From an uncultured Collinsella sp. (lineage in GTDB: Bacteria; Actinomycetota; Coriobacteriia; Coriobacteriales; Coriobacteriaceae), in assembly GCA_958408685.1 (NCBI GenBank), contig CATYLC010000005.1:1-64000 (forward strand): a DNA stretch of 64,000 bases, written 5' to 3'. The translations under genes were made by a program, and so were the position numbers. The stretch's first letter is position 1. Every line of letters begins with the position of its first letter. Positions 35,121 through 44,049 of this stretch are shown in pieces. The notes beneath the pieces were generated by a model. The model had not been told where the DNA came from and made no database searches. It was given only the letters and a program-made list of their open reading frames with translations.

Positions 35121-35798
35121 ATGTCGCTGCGCGGTGGAATCGGTCTGCCCGAGCTTCCTCTAGAGGACGGGCAGGAGTTTAGGCTCGGCATTATGGGTGG
35201 CACCTTTGATCCCATCCATTACGGGCACTTGGTGACCGCTGAGCAGGCGCGTGAGTCCCTCGACTTGGATGCCGTGCTCTTTATGCCGGCGGGCACGCCT
35301 GCCTTTAAGCTTGACAAGCCGGTGACGCCTGCCGAGGACCGTTATGCCATGACGGTCCTCGCCACCGCCGCGAACCCGGCCTTTTTGGCGAGCCGGTTCG
35401 AGATCGACCGTCCGGGCGTAACCTATACGGCCGATACGCTTCATGCCCTTCGCGACTTTTACCCGCCGCAGGTAAAGCTCTACTTTATTACGGGCGCCGA
35501 TGCGATTATCGATATTGTGACCTGGCATGATGCCGAACGAATCGCTGAGCTTGCTACCTTTATTGCGGCGACGCGACCGGGCTTTGATATCGATATGGCG
35601 CGTGCCCGAATCAAAGAGTCGGGGCTGCCGTTCGACGTGCGCTATATTCAGATTCCGGCGCTGGCGATCAGCTCGACGAACATTCGTAAGCGAGTTGCCC
35701 GCGGCATGAGCGTGCGCTATCTTACGAGCGAGTCCGTGCTCGGCTACATTCGCAAACGCAGGCTATATGCCGATTTGGGCCAAGAAGATTTTGAGTGA
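35121..35798 (+). CDS. nadD: nicotinate-nucleotide adenylyltransferase
   Basis: 225 aa, 3 bases after obgE. Nucleotidyltransferase signatures: GIMGGTFDPIHYGHL (about 19-33) with the HxGH box, FMPAGTPAFK, FITGADAIIDIVTWH and the ISSTNIRKRV (SSTxIR) box near the end. It makes deamido-NAD from nicotinate mononucleotide and ATP. The order obgE-nadD-yqeK-rsfS is a conserved arrangement. Confidence 0.95.
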   Translation: MSLRGGIGLPELPLEDGQEFRLGIMGGTFDPIHYGHLVTAEQARESLDLDAVLFMPAGTPAFKLDKPVTPAEDRYAMTVLATAANPAFLASRFEIDRPGVTYTADTLHALRDFYPPQVKLYFITGADAIIDIVTWHDAERIAELATFIAATRPGFDIDMARARIKESGLPFDVRYIQIPALAISSTNIRKRVARGMSVRYLTSESVLGYIRKRRLYADLGQEDFE

Positions 35799-35810
35799 TG
35801 GGGGTCTACG

Positions 35811-36419
35811 TTGTCGGTAGAGGATCAGTTTGAGGGCGATGAGCGCGCGCTGCTCAAGCGCATTCGAGAGCTGCTCGATGTTCGCATGAAGGATAAGCGT
35901 AAGCGCTATGTGCATTCGCTGGGTGTTGCCGAGACCGCACTTCATCTGGCCGAGGTCTACGGCGTTGACCGCTTTGATGCCGCTGCCGCCGGCCTGATCC
36001 ATGACTGGGACAAAGTGCTCTCCGACGACGAGCTGGTCACGCGCGCTCTGCATTACGGCATTAAGATTGCCGGCTCTCCTTCCGCCGCGACGCCGCTTTT
36101 GCATGGCCCTGTTGCCGCCTATGAGCTTCCGCAGCTTTTTCCCGAGCTGTCGCCGGCGGTCTTTCAGGCTGTCGACCGTCACACCGTGGGTGCCTGCGAT
36201 ATGACGCCGCTCGATATGGTGGTCTTTGTGGCCGATGCCATCGAGCCCAACCGCCACGGCGACTATGCCCATGCACTGCGCAAGATGGTGGGGGAGTCGA
36301 CGCTCGACGAGTTGTTCTTCTCCTGTTTTGCGCAGGGTTTGGTCTATGTGATCCAGTCCGGGCGCTATCTTTATCCCACGGCTATTTCGATTTACAACCA
36401 TTACGCCCAGCTACGCTAG
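35811..36419 (+). CDS. yqeK: YqeK-like HD-domain hydrolase
   Basis: 202 aa, TTG start after GGGGG. HD phosphohydrolase residues are in order: KRYVHSLGVAETA, AAAGLIHDWDK (HD pair), LLHGPVAAYEL and RHTVGACDMTPLDMVVFVADAIEPNR. YqeK enzymes cleave diadenosine tetraphosphate symmetrically and need iron. It follows nadD by 12 bases and precedes rsfS by 27 bases. Confidence 0.9.
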   Translation: MSVEDQFEGDERALLKRIRELLDVRMKDKRKRYVHSLGVAETALHLAEVYGVDRFDAAAAGLIHDWDKVLSDDELVTRALHYGIKIAGSPSAATPLLHGPVAAYELPQLFPELSPAVFQAVDRHTVGACDMTPLDMVVFVADAIEPNRHGDYAHALRKMVGESTLDELFFSCFAQGLVYVIQSGRYLYPTAISIYNHYAQLR

Positions 36420-36446
36420 CTCGGGCTGTCTAGAAAGAGGTATTCC

Positions 36447-36902
36447 ATGGCCGACGAGACCATGACCGACGAGCAGATTCTTGAACGTGTGGAGCACAAG
36501 AGCTTCGCCGCCACGTCCGACCGTACCGCCGCCTCGCTGTCCGCGAGCGGTGTCGCCGCCGAGGATGTTGCCCGCGCCGCCGCGCAGGCCGCCTACGACA
36601 AGAAGGGTGAGGACGTTCAGGTGCTCGACCTGACCGAGCTTTCCGATGTGTGCGACTACTTTGTGCTTGCCACCGGTACTAACGACCGCCAGGTCGATTC
36701 TATCGTCGACGAGATCGAGGAGAAGGTCGCCGAGGCTTGCGGCGAGCATCCGTTCTCCATCGAGGGCCGCGAGCAGAAGACCTGGATGCTCATGGACTAT
36801 GGTTCGGTTGTCGTCCACGTCTTCACTCCCGAAGCCCGCGACTTCTACCGCCTAGAAAAGCTCTGGGGCGACGCCCCCCAGCTCCCCCTCAACCTCCTCT
36901 AG
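36447..36902 (+). CDS. rsfS: ribosomal silencing factor RsfS
   Basis: 151 aa, AAAGAGG before the ATG. The core begins near residue 40 (AAQAAYDKKGEDVQVLDLTEL) and contains the conserved DYFVLATGTNDRQVD, GREQKTWMLMDYGSVVVHVF and FYRLEKLWGDAP motifs. The first 40 residues are an extension not found in the shortest homologues. It binds L14 and blocks subunit joining in slow growth. Confidence 0.95.
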   Translation: MADETMTDEQILERVEHKSFAATSDRTAASLSASGVAAEDVARAAAQAAYDKKGEDVQVLDLTELSDVCDYFVLATGTNDRQVDSIVDEIEEKVAEACGEHPFSIEGREQKTWMLMDYGSVVVHVFTPEARDFYRLEKLWGDAPQLPLNLL

Positions 36903-36943
36903 TAGCTCATTTGAGACGGGGTTTAGCTACCCTCACGCATATC

Positions 36944-36986
36944 GCCGGGCAGGTGCGGTTTTCCGCGCCTGCCCGGCTTTCTTTTT
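36944..36986. terminator. strong intrinsic terminator between rsfS and dinB
   Basis: A 15-bp stem with one G-T pair (36944-36958 with 36963-36977), TTTT loop and a T-rich tail (TTTCTTTTT). The genes converge here; the tail favours the plus strand. Confidence 0.9.
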
Positions 36987-36998
36987 GCCCAAAGGCGG

Positions 36999-38252
36999 TT
37001 AATCGTTGAAGCGGGATTGGCGGCCGAAGGAAAGGGCGGTGTCGCCGAATTTGTCTCGGACGGCGTCGATGGCGACGGAGAGGTCGCGGCGGTCGCTGGA
37101 TTGGGCTCCGCGGTCATCGATCTCGCAGAACAGGTCGGTCTGGATGCCGCCCCGATGGTCAAAGTCGCTCATGCCGATGCCTGCTAAGCGAACGTGCATT
37201 CCTTCCTGCCAGATGTTGTCGAGCAGTTCGAGTGCAACCGCCACGAAGATGTTCTCATCGTCGGTCGGATGAGGCAGCCGGCGCTGTGCCGTACGCCCGC
37301 TGCCATACGAATGCTTAAGCTTGAGCGTCACCGTGGCGCCTGTTAGTCCCTGACGGCGCAGACGGCGTCCCACTGACTCTCCCAACAGCGCAATCGCCGC
37401 CTCAATATCCCCACGCTCAGTTAAATCTTTAGCAAAGGTGCGTTCATTGCTGACCGACTTGACCTCGCGCTCTTCATCGAGGCTCGTGACTTCGGAGATT
37501 TCGAGTCCCAGCGCACGCTGGCGCATGCGTTCGCCGTTGACGCCAAAAATAGAGGCCAAGGTGGATTCCGGTGCACGTGATAGCTCGCCGAGGGTGTAGA
37601 TGCGCATGCGGCGCAGTCGCTCCTCGGCCGAGCGCCCGATGCCGCTCATGGCAGATACCGGCAGCGCGGCCAAAAAGCGCTGCTCGGTTCCGGGGCGCAC
37701 GATGGTCAGCCCAAACGGCTTATCCCGCTCGCTTGCGATCTTTGCGACCGTCTTGTTGCAGCCCAGGCCAATGGAGCACGTCACTCCCAGCGCTGCCACG
37801 CGGTCGCTTATACGCCGCGCAACCAGCAGCGGGTCTTCGGGCGCAAAGCGACCCGGTGTGATATCGATAAAGGCTTCGTCGATGGATACGCGCTCGACGC
37901 GCGGGGTCTCGTCGGCGAGAATCGCCATGACCTGCGCGCTCACCTCGCGGTAGCGATCAAAGTGCCCGTGCGTCCAAATGGCTTGCGGGCACAAGCGCCG
38001 CGCTTCGGCCGAGGCCATGGCAGAGTGCACGCCAAAGCGACGTGCCTCATACGAACACGTGGACACGACGCCACGCGAATCGGCGTCTCCGCCCACGATG
38101 AGCGGCTTGCCGCGCCATTCGGGATGATCGAGCATCTCCACGCTCGCAAAAAACGCATCGAGGTCCATCAGGCCCACCGCCGGACCCGTCCAGGGAGGCG
38201 GCGTGACGCCCGTGGCATCCTCATAACCGTATGTATGTTCGCGTCTTTCCAT
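36999..38252 (-). CDS. dinB: DNA polymerase IV (Y family)
   Basis: 417 aa. Catalytic acidic residues are in LMDLDAFFASVEML (near 28-41) and RVSIDEAFIDITP (near 120); the YEARRFGV finger and GIGRSAEERLRRM helix-hairpin-helix are also present. The C-terminal little-finger domain follows. A 28-residue extension precedes the usual start. It copies damaged templates. A TATACT box ends only 6 bases before the ATG and no ribosome site is visible, which suggests a leaderless message. It is a lone minus-strand gene between two plus-strand blocks. Confidence 0.93.
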   Translation of the reverse strand: MERREHTYGYEDATGVTPPPWTGPAVGLMDLDAFFASVEMLDHPEWRGKPLIVGGDADSRGVVSTCSYEARRFGVHSAMASAEARRLCPQAIWTHGHFDRYREVSAQVMAILADETPRVERVSIDEAFIDITPGRFAPEDPLLVARRISDRVAALGVTCSIGLGCNKTVAKIASERDKPFGLTIVRPGTEQRFLAALPVSAMSGIGRSAEERLRRMRIYTLGELSRAPESTLASIFGVNGERMRQRALGLEISEVTSLDEEREVKSVSNERTFAKDLTERGDIEAAIALLGESVGRRLRRQGLTGATVTLKLKHSYGSGRTAQRRLPHPTDDENIFVAVALELLDNIWQEGMHVRLAGIGMSDFDHRGGIQTDLFCEIDDRGAQSSDRRDLSVAIDAVRDKFGDTALSFGRQSRFND

Positions 38253-38258
38253 GTCATG

Positions 38259-38264
38259 AGTATA
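38259..38264 (-). promoter_or_regulatory. -10 box of dinB
   Basis: TATACT on the minus strand, placing the expected transcript start at or within a base or two of the dinB ATG. No GAAC-N4-GTTC type LexA site was found here. Confidence 0.5.
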
Positions 38265-38368
38265 CCGCGCAGCTCATGTGGGGTGCGTGTATGTGCTTGC
38301 AAATCCCGAATTCTTGTCTAAGATATGGATTTGCCCTCGACTACACCGAAGAAGTTGGTCTCACGGAC

Positions 38369-38397
38369 TTCACCTGCCCGCGTCGATGGCGTATTAT
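38369..38397 (+). promoter_or_regulatory. promoter of rpsP operon
   Basis: TTCACC (38369-38374), 17 bases, TATTAT (38392-38397), 57 bases before the rpsP start. A small GCAGC/GCTGC hairpin (38420-38434) lies in the leader before the ribosome site. Confidence 0.6.
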
Positions 38398-38453
38398 GTT
38401 CAACTGTTTGTTTGTAGTTGCAGCCTAAAGCTGCTTGGTTGGAGGAGTTTCCT

Positions 38454-38795
38454 TTGGCAGTCAAGATTCGCCTTGCTCGTCACGGCGCTAAGAAGCGTCC
38501 GTACTACCGTGTCGTCGTCGCCGATTCCCGCGCCCCGCGTGACGGTCGTATCATCGAGGAGGTTGGCCGCTACAACCCGATGACCGCCCCCAAGACCATC
38601 AACCTCGACCTCGAGAAGATCGCCGACTGGCAGTCCAAGGGCGCTCAGCTCACCGACGCCGTCGCCGCTCTGGTCAAGGCCGCCAACGAGGGCGAGAAGA
38701 CCGAGACCGTCGTCAAGAAGTCCAAGAAGCAGCTCGCCAAAGAGGCCGAGGCCGCTAAGGCTGCCGCTGAGGCCGCTGAGGGCGCCGAGGAGTAA
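38454..38795 (+). CDS. rpsP: 30S ribosomal protein S16
   Basis: 113 aa from TTG 38454, placed 6 bases after GGAGGAG; an upstream in-frame ATG would add 12 residues with no family match. The start reads [24 protein letters not shown], then [14 protein letters not shown]. The last 45 residues are an Ala/Glu/Lys extension beyond the usual 80-90. First gene of rpsP-khpA-rimM-trmD-lepB. Confidence 0.96.
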   Translation: MAVKIRLARHGAKKRPYYRVVVADSRAPRDGRIIEEVGRYNPMTAPKTINLDLEKIADWQSKGAQLTDAVAALVKAANEGEKTETVVKKSKKQLAKEAEAAKAAAEAAEGAEE

Positions 38796-38798
38796 ATC

Positions 38799-39083
38799 GT
38801 GCCTGAGGTTGACGCTGCACAGCTCGAGGGTGAGGCAATGCTCTCAGATCGCATCGCCGATCTCGTCGAATATCTCGTTGTTCAGATCGTCGACGACCCG
38901 GATTCCGTGAGCCTTGAGGTCATCGATGGTGACGACGCCTCTACGATTGAAGTTTCGGTCGCCGAGGATGACGTCGCTAAGGTCATCGGCCGTCGTGGCC
39001 GTACCATCAAGGCTATTCGCACGCTCGCCCGTGCACTGGCCGCTCGCCTCGACACTGCTGTCGAGGTAGAGGTTCTGGGCTAA
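38799..39083 (+). CDS. khpA: KH-domain RNA-binding protein KhpA
   Basis: 94 aa; GTG start 7 bases after GAGGAG. The single KH domain has VIGRRGRTIKAIRTLARA (the GxxG loop is GRRG). A 13-residue acidic extension comes before the typical LVEYLVVQIVDDPDSV start. KhpA with KhpB binds RNA broadly and affects cell division in Gram-positives. Between rpsP and rimM, its usual place. Confidence 0.93.
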   Translation: MPEVDAAQLEGEAMLSDRIADLVEYLVVQIVDDPDSVSLEVIDGDDASTIEVSVAEDDVAKVIGRRGRTIKAIRTLARALAARLDTAVEVEVLG

Positions 39084-39087
39084 GACC

Positions 39088-39609
39088 TTGAGGTCCCAGT
39101 ACAAAAACATCGCCCGTGTGGTCAAGCCGCACGGAAGGAAGGGGGAGGTCCTCGCGCAGCCGCTGCGGGGGCTTCCTTCTGTATTAGAGCCGGGTATGCG
39201 CGTCGCCCTGACGCCGCCGGCGCTCAAGCGCGACCGCTTTTGCACGGTCGTGTCCGTCACCGATACGGGCGATGGCGATCTGGTCTCGTTTGAGGGCATT
39301 GACGACTTGACGGCCGCCGAGGGCATCACGGAATGCTACGTGCTGGCAAATCGTGACGACTTTGAGCTCGATTCGCTCGACGCTGCCTATACCGACCTGA
39401 TGGGTCGCGAGGTGGTCGACGAGCGCTTCGGTTTACTCGGCACGATCGTCGAGATCATGTCGACGCCCGCTAACGATGTTTGGGTTGTTGAGGGCGATCG
39501 GTATGGCGAGGTACTGATTCCCGTGATCGAGCAGGTCGTGCTCGATCTTCCCGACACAGGAACAATTTCCGTCCACGTTATGGACGGCCTGATCGATATG
39601 GACAAGTAG
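39088..39609 (+). CDS. rimM: ribosome maturation factor RimM
   Basis: 173 aa; TTG start with only a weak ribosome site, four bases after khpA, so coupling is likely. The N-terminal barrel has VVKPHGRKGEVLAQPL and the PRC-barrel-like C-terminal half has DLMGREVVDERFGLLGTIVEI and EVLIPVIEQVVLDL. It assists 30S head assembly. Confidence 0.93.
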   Translation: MRSQYKNIARVVKPHGRKGEVLAQPLRGLPSVLEPGMRVALTPPALKRDRFCTVVSVTDTGDGDLVSFEGIDDLTAAEGITECYVLANRDDFELDSLDAAYTDLMGREVVDERFGLLGTIVEIMSTPANDVWVVEGDRYGEVLIPVIEQVVLDLPDTGTISVHVMDGLIDMDK

Positions 39610-39619
39610 GGAGGACAAC

Positions 39620-40378
39620 ATGCTGATCGAGACCCTTTCGGTCTTTCCCGAGATGTTTGAGCCCGTCATGTCCACATCGATCTTGGGCCGCGCCCGCAAG
39701 GCCGGCCTTTTTGATTTTAAGGCGTATAACCTGCGCGACTGGACGCACGACCGCCATCGTACCGTCGATGACGAGCCGTACGGCGGCGGGCAGGGCATGC
39801 TCATGAAGGTCGAGCCTATTGCCGAGGCCATCGAGGCCATCAGCTCCGAGGGTCCCAAGCCCACCGTAGTGTTTTTCACCCCCTGTGGCGAGCCTTTTAC
39901 GCAGCGTGTGGCCGAGCGCCTGCTCAAAAGTGAGCGCCTGCTGTTTGTGTGCAGTCGCTACGAGGGCGTCGACGAGCGCGCGTATGCGTATGCCGATGAG
40001 CGTCTGTCGATCGGCGACTACGTGCTCACGGGCGGCGAGCTTCCCGCTATGGTCGTTGCCGATGCCGTCGTACGCCTGATTCCCGGCGCCCTGGGCGACG
40101 AGATGAGCAACGTGGACGAGTCGTTCTCGACCGCCGAGGATGGAGGCCTGCTCGAGTACGCGCAGTATACCCGTCCTGCCGAGTTCAACGGCGAGGGCGT
40201 GCCTCCGGTGCTTGTGAGCGGCGATCACGCCAAGGTCGATGCCTGGCGTCGCAAGAACGCCATCGAGCGCACCTGCCGCTGGCGTCCCGACTTGATCGAG
40301 ACGGCGCGGCTCACGCCCGAGGAGCGCGCTTACGCGCAGGAGATTCTTGACGCTTCGTATTCGCAGAGCGAGGAGTGA
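39620..40378 (+). CDS. trmD: tRNA (guanine-37-N1)-methyltransferase
   Basis: 252 aa, GGGAGG before the ATG. SPOUT knot motifs are visible: the DDEPYGGGQGMLMK loop, VFFTPCGEPFTQRVAERL, CSRYEGVDERAYAYADERLSIGDYVLTGGELPAM (in parts) and the EYAQYTRPAEFNG C-terminal segment. It methylates G37 in tRNAs with G36, preventing frameshifts. Confidence 0.97.
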   Translation: MLIETLSVFPEMFEPVMSTSILGRARKAGLFDFKAYNLRDWTHDRHRTVDDEPYGGGQGMLMKVEPIAEAIEAISSEGPKPTVVFFTPCGEPFTQRVAERLLKSERLLFVCSRYEGVDERAYAYADERLSIGDYVLTGGELPAMVVADAVVRLIPGALGDEMSNVDESFSTAEDGGLLEYAQYTRPAEFNGEGVPPVLVSGDHAKVDAWRRKNAIERTCRWRPDLIETARLTPEERAYAQEILDASYSQSEE

Positions 40379-40380
40379 GT

Positions 40381-40944
40381 ATGGTTCCTACGCAACATTC
40401 CGCGTTGAGGGGCGCTTTTGAGTGGATCGCGGTCATCGCGATCGCGCTCGTGGCCACGTTCCTGATCCGCACTTTTGTGGTCGAGCCCTTTGTGGTGCCC
40501 ACCGGCTCCATGGAGTCCACGATCGAGATTGGCGACCAGATCCTGGCACAAAAGGTGAGCCTCGAGCTCGGTCAGCCCGTCAAGCAGGGCGATATCGTGG
40601 TGTTTCACAACCCCGATGGCACCTCCGAGCATGATGTTCTTGTCAAGCGTGTTATTGCCACGGCCGGCCAGACGGTCGACCTGCAGGATGGCAAGGTGGT
40701 CGTTGACGGCCAAGCGCTCGACGAGGACTATACGACGGGCATGAGCTGGCCGCTTTCGGTCCAAGCGCCCGGTGCTCAGGTGAGCTATCCCTACACCGTT
40801 CCCGACGGGTGCGTGTGGGTGATGGGCGACAACCGCGAAAACTCTGCCGACTCACGCTACTTTGGTCCCGTCGATCGCTCTGATTTGATCGCTGTGGCAC
40901 TCGTTCGCTACTGGCCGCTCAACCGCATCGGCGCTATCGACTAA
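40381..40944 (+). CDS. lepB: signal peptidase I
   Basis: 187 aa from ATG 40381, 5 bases after AGGAG (a GTG at 40375 overlaps that site). One membrane segment (13-33), then the catalytic PTGSMEST box with Ser43 and VLVKRVIA with Lys89, and the MGDNRENSADSRYFGPV box. It cleaves secretory signal peptides outside the membrane. It begins right at the end of trmD. Confidence 0.95.
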   Translation: MVPTQHSALRGAFEWIAVIAIALVATFLIRTFVVEPFVVPTGSMESTIEIGDQILAQKVSLELGQPVKQGDIVVFHNPDGTSEHDVLVKRVIATAGQTVDLQDGKVVVDGQALDEDYTTGMSWPLSVQAPGAQVSYPYTVPDGCVWVMGDNRENSADSRYFGPVDRSDLIAVALVRYWPLNRIGAID

Positions 40945-41003
40945 AAACCGCTATAGTACAGTACCTAACCGTGTAATCGTTTCGACGAGGGGATATTAGA
41001 GGC

Positions 41004-41915
41004 ATGAACGCTTCATCGCTTTCCTTCCAAGACATCATCCTGCGCCTCCAGCAGTACTGGGGCGAGCAGGGCTGCGTCATTATGCAGCCCTATGACTCCG
41101 AGGTCGGTGCCGGTACCTTCCATACCGCGACCACGCTGCGCTCGCTCGGTCCCGCCGAGTGGCGCACCTGCTATGCGCAGCCTTGCCGCCGTCCCGCCGA
41201 CGGCCGCTACGGCGAGAACCCCAACCGCATGCAGCACTACTATCAGTTCCAGGTGCTCATCAAGCCCTCACCGGTCAACGCCCAGGAGCTTTACCTGGGG
41301 TCTCTTGCCGCTATCGGTCTGGACCCCAACGACCATGACGTCCGCTTTGTCGAGGACGACTGGGAGAGCCCGACGCTCGGCGCCTGGGGCCTTGGCTGGG
41401 AGGTCTGGCTCAACGGCATGGAGGTCACGCAGTTTACGTACTTCCAGCAGGTAGGCGGCATCGAGGTCGACCCCGTACCCGTCGAGATCACCTATGGCCT
41501 AGAGCGCATTGCCATGTATGCGCAGGGCGTTAACTCGGTCTACGACTTGGTGTGGAGCTACCTGCCCGACGGCACGCCCATGACCTATGGCGACGTGTTC
41601 CTCGAGAACGAGCGCGAGTTCAGTGCCTATAACTTTGAGGTCGCAAACGTCGAGATGATGCGTCAGAAGTTTGATGACTACGAGGCCGAGTGCCATTCCT
41701 GCCTGGAGCGCAAGCTGCCGCTGCCGGCATATGACTGCGTCATGAAGTGCAGCCACGCTTTCAACCTGCTCGATGCTCGCGGCGCCCTGTCCGCGGTCGA
41801 GCGTGCCAACTACATCCTGCGCGTCCGCGCCGTCGCCAAGGCGTGCTGCGAGGCCTACATGGCCGAGGTCGCCGGAGTCAACGAGAATGCCGATCAGGAA
41901 GGCGAGGTGGCGTAA
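41004..41915 (+). CDS. glyQ: glycyl-tRNA synthetase alpha subunit
   Basis: 303 aa. The catalytic class II subunit is recognised by [33 protein letters not shown], the [19 protein letters not shown] stretch and the [10 protein letters not shown] segment. It works as an alpha2-beta2 enzyme with GlyS, encoded 3 bases downstream. The gap before it (59 bases) is too short for a T-box; it contains TATAGT as a possible -10. Confidence 0.97.
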   Translation: MNASSLSFQDIILRLQQYWGEQGCVIMQPYDSEVGAGTFHTATTLRSLGPAEWRTCYAQPCRRPADGRYGENPNRMQHYYQFQVLIKPSPVNAQELYLGSLAAIGLDPNDHDVRFVEDDWESPTLGAWGLGWEVWLNGMEVTQFTYFQQVGGIEVDPVPVEITYGLERIAMYAQGVNSVYDLVWSYLPDGTPMTYGDVFLENEREFSAYNFEVANVEMMRQKFDDYEAECHSCLERKLPLPAYDCVMKCSHAFNLLDARGALSAVERANYILRVRAVAKACCEAYMAEVAGVNENADQEGEVA

Positions 41916-41918
41916 GCC

Positions 41919-44015
41919 ATGGCAGACGCTAAGGATTTCCTGTTTGAGATCGGTACGGAAGAAATGCCCTCCGCACCGCTGAACAATGCCGTCAAGCAGC
42001 TTGGCACCATGATCGCCAAGGGTCTCGACGAGGCCGGTCTGGCCCACGGCGAGGTCCGTGTGATCTCGAGCCCGCGCCGCCTGGCTGCGCTCGTTGCCGA
42101 CGTCGCCACCGCGACCGACGAGGTTCACGAGGTCAAGCGCGGCCCCGCGGCCAACATCGCCTTCGATGCCGATGGTAACGCCACCAAGGCCGCCCAGGGC
42201 TTCGCCCGCAAGTGCGGTGTGGCTGCCGAGGATCTGGTTCGTCGCGAGGACACCGACGGCCGTGAGTACGTCTTTGCCGAGAAGAACATCCCTTCCGCCC
42301 CGGCCACCCCGATCCTGACGGCCCTGTGCGAGAAGACCATCGCCGGCCTGCAGTGGCCCAACTACCGCTCCCAGCGCTGGGGCCACGAGCACGCGACGTT
42401 CGTGCGTCCTGTCCGCTGGATCTGCTGCCTTTTGGGCGAGGATGTTGTGCCCGTGTCGTTTGCTGACGTGACGAGTGGCAACATCACGCGCGGTCATCGC
42501 GTACTTGGCCCTGGCGACCATGTGGTTGCCAGCCCCGCTGTTTACGAGCAGGTGCTCGAGGACGCCGGTGTGCTTTCTGCCGAGCGTCGTCGTGAGGCCA
42601 TCCTCGCCGGTATCGCCGAGGTCGAGGCTGCCCGTCCCGGCTGCCATGTCGATACGCCCAAGAAGGTCTTTGAGGAGGTCATTAACCTCTGCGAGTGGCC
42701 GACGGTGCTCGTCGGTACCTTCGATGAGGAGTTTCTCAAGGTCCCGCACGAGATTATCTGCGAGTCCATGCTCACCAACCAGCGCTACTTCCCGATTTAT
42801 GACGGCGAGGGCAAGCTCACGCGTGAGTTCGTGGTCGTTTCCAACAGCAAGCCCGAGAATGCCGAGCGCGTGATTGACGGCAACGAGCGCGTCGTGCGCG
42901 CCCGTCTGGACGACGCCAAGTTCTTCTACGAGGAGGACCTGAAGATCTCCCTCGACGAGTTCCGCGAGCGTCTGGCCAAGGTCGCCTTCCAGGAGAAGCT
43001 CGGTAGCGTGCTCGCCAAGTCCGAGCGTATTGAGCAGCTCGCGCTCGCCATCGCCCGCGAGGCCCATCTGGGTGCCCACCTTGCCGCCGATGCCGCTCGC
43101 GCCGCTCGCCTGTGCAAGGCCGACCTGGTATCGAACGCCGTCGTTGAGTTCACGAGCCAGCAGGGCGTGATGGGCGGTTATTACGCCTCCGCGATGGGGG
43201 AGAACGACGAGGTCGCCCACGCCATTCGCGATCATTATCGTCCCCGCTTCGCCGGCGATGAGCTGCCCGAGGGCACCGCTGGCTGCATCGTGGCCTGTGC
43301 CGACAAGCTCGATACCATCGCCGGTATTTTTGCCATCGGCGAGCCCCCGACCGGCTCTTCGGACCCCTACGCGCTGCGTCGTGCCGCTATCGGCATCATC
43401 AATATCCTGCGCGACCGTCTGCCGATCGACCCCACGTCGCTTATCGACTTCGCCCTCGAGCTCTATGGCGAGCAGGGCATTGAGTTCGACGCCGCCGAGG
43501 TCGCCCAGCAGGTTCGTGACTTCTTCCATGGCCGCCTGGTGAGCATGGCCCACGACGAAAAGATCCCGGCCGATACCGTTGCCGCCGTCTCCGCGGTGCA
43601 CATCATCGCCCCGTCCGTCTTCTTCGCCCGCTGCGTCGCCCTCGACGAGGCCCGCAAGAACGACGCTGAGACGTTCGACAACCTGGCGACCGCCTATGCC
43701 CGCGCCGCGCACATCTCCAAGCCCGAGCTGGGTGCGAAGTACGACCGCAGCCTGATGGGCGAGGCCGAGCTCGCGCTTGCCGACGCCTCCGAGGCTGCTC
43801 AGACTGCTGTAGATGCCGCCCTTGCTGCCGAGGACTACCCGGCCGCATTTGCCGCCCTCGCCGCCCTGCGTGCTCCCATTGACCGCTTCTTCGACGAGGT
43901 TATGGTCATGGACAAGGACGAGCAGCTCCGCGATAATCGCCTTAAGCTGCTCAACCGCTTCGAGGCCGTTTTCTCCGGCATCGCCAACATCGGTGAGCTT
44001 GCCCGCAAAAAGTAA
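41919..44015 (+). CDS. glyS: glycyl-tRNA synthetase beta subunit
   Basis: 698 aa, typical length. N-terminal FLFEIGTEEMPSAPL, then EEVINLCEWPTVLVGTFDEEFL, an HD-like region (KADLVSNAVVEFTSQQGVMGGYYA) and C-terminal anticodon-binding DRFFDEVMVMDKDEQLRDNRL. It supplies tRNA recognition for the GlyQ subunit. The gene adjoins glyQ and is followed by the PPDK regulator after 34 bases. Confidence 0.97.
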   Translation: MADAKDFLFEIGTEEMPSAPLNNAVKQLGTMIAKGLDEAGLAHGEVRVISSPRRLAALVADVATATDEVHEVKRGPAANIAFDADGNATKAAQGFARKCGVAAEDLVRREDTDGREYVFAEKNIPSAPATPILTALCEKTIAGLQWPNYRSQRWGHEHATFVRPVRWICCLLGEDVVPVSFADVTSGNITRGHRVLGPGDHVVASPAVYEQVLEDAGVLSAERRREAILAGIAEVEAARPGCHVDTPKKVFEEVINLCEWPTVLVGTFDEEFLKVPHEIICESMLTNQRYFPIYDGEGKLTREFVVVSNSKPENAERVIDGNERVVRARLDDAKFFYEEDLKISLDEFRERLAKVAFQEKLGSVLAKSERIEQLALAIAREAHLGAHLAADAARAARLCKADLVSNAVVEFTSQQGVMGGYYASAMGENDEVAHAIRDHYRPRFAGDELPEGTAGCIVACADKLDTIAGIFAIGEPPTGSSDPYALRRAAIGIINILRDRLPIDPTSLIDFALELYGEQGIEFDAAEVAQQVRDFFHGRLVSMAHDEKIPADTVAAVSAVHIIAPSVFFARCVALDEARKNDAETFDNLATAYARAAHISKPELGAKYDRSLMGEAELALADASEAAQTAVDAALAAEDYPAAFAALAALRAPIDRFFDEVMVMDKDEQLRDNRLKLLNRFEAVFSGIANIGELARKK

Positions 44016-44049
44016 GCCAGCCTGCGCATAAGCGCAAAAGGAGCCCCGC

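Noticed and set aside
36901..36940. similar TAGCTCATT...TAGCTA stretches after rsfS and after the PPDK regulator (44922-44960)
   Set aside because: The similarity is short and imperfect; two partial matches do not support a repeat family.
38221..38300. LexA-type SOS operator before dinB
   Set aside because: A GAAC is present near the start but no GTTC partner lies at the required distance.
40945..41003. T-box riboswitch before glyQ
   Set aside because: The gap is only 59 bases, too short for a T-box, and has no T-box sequence.
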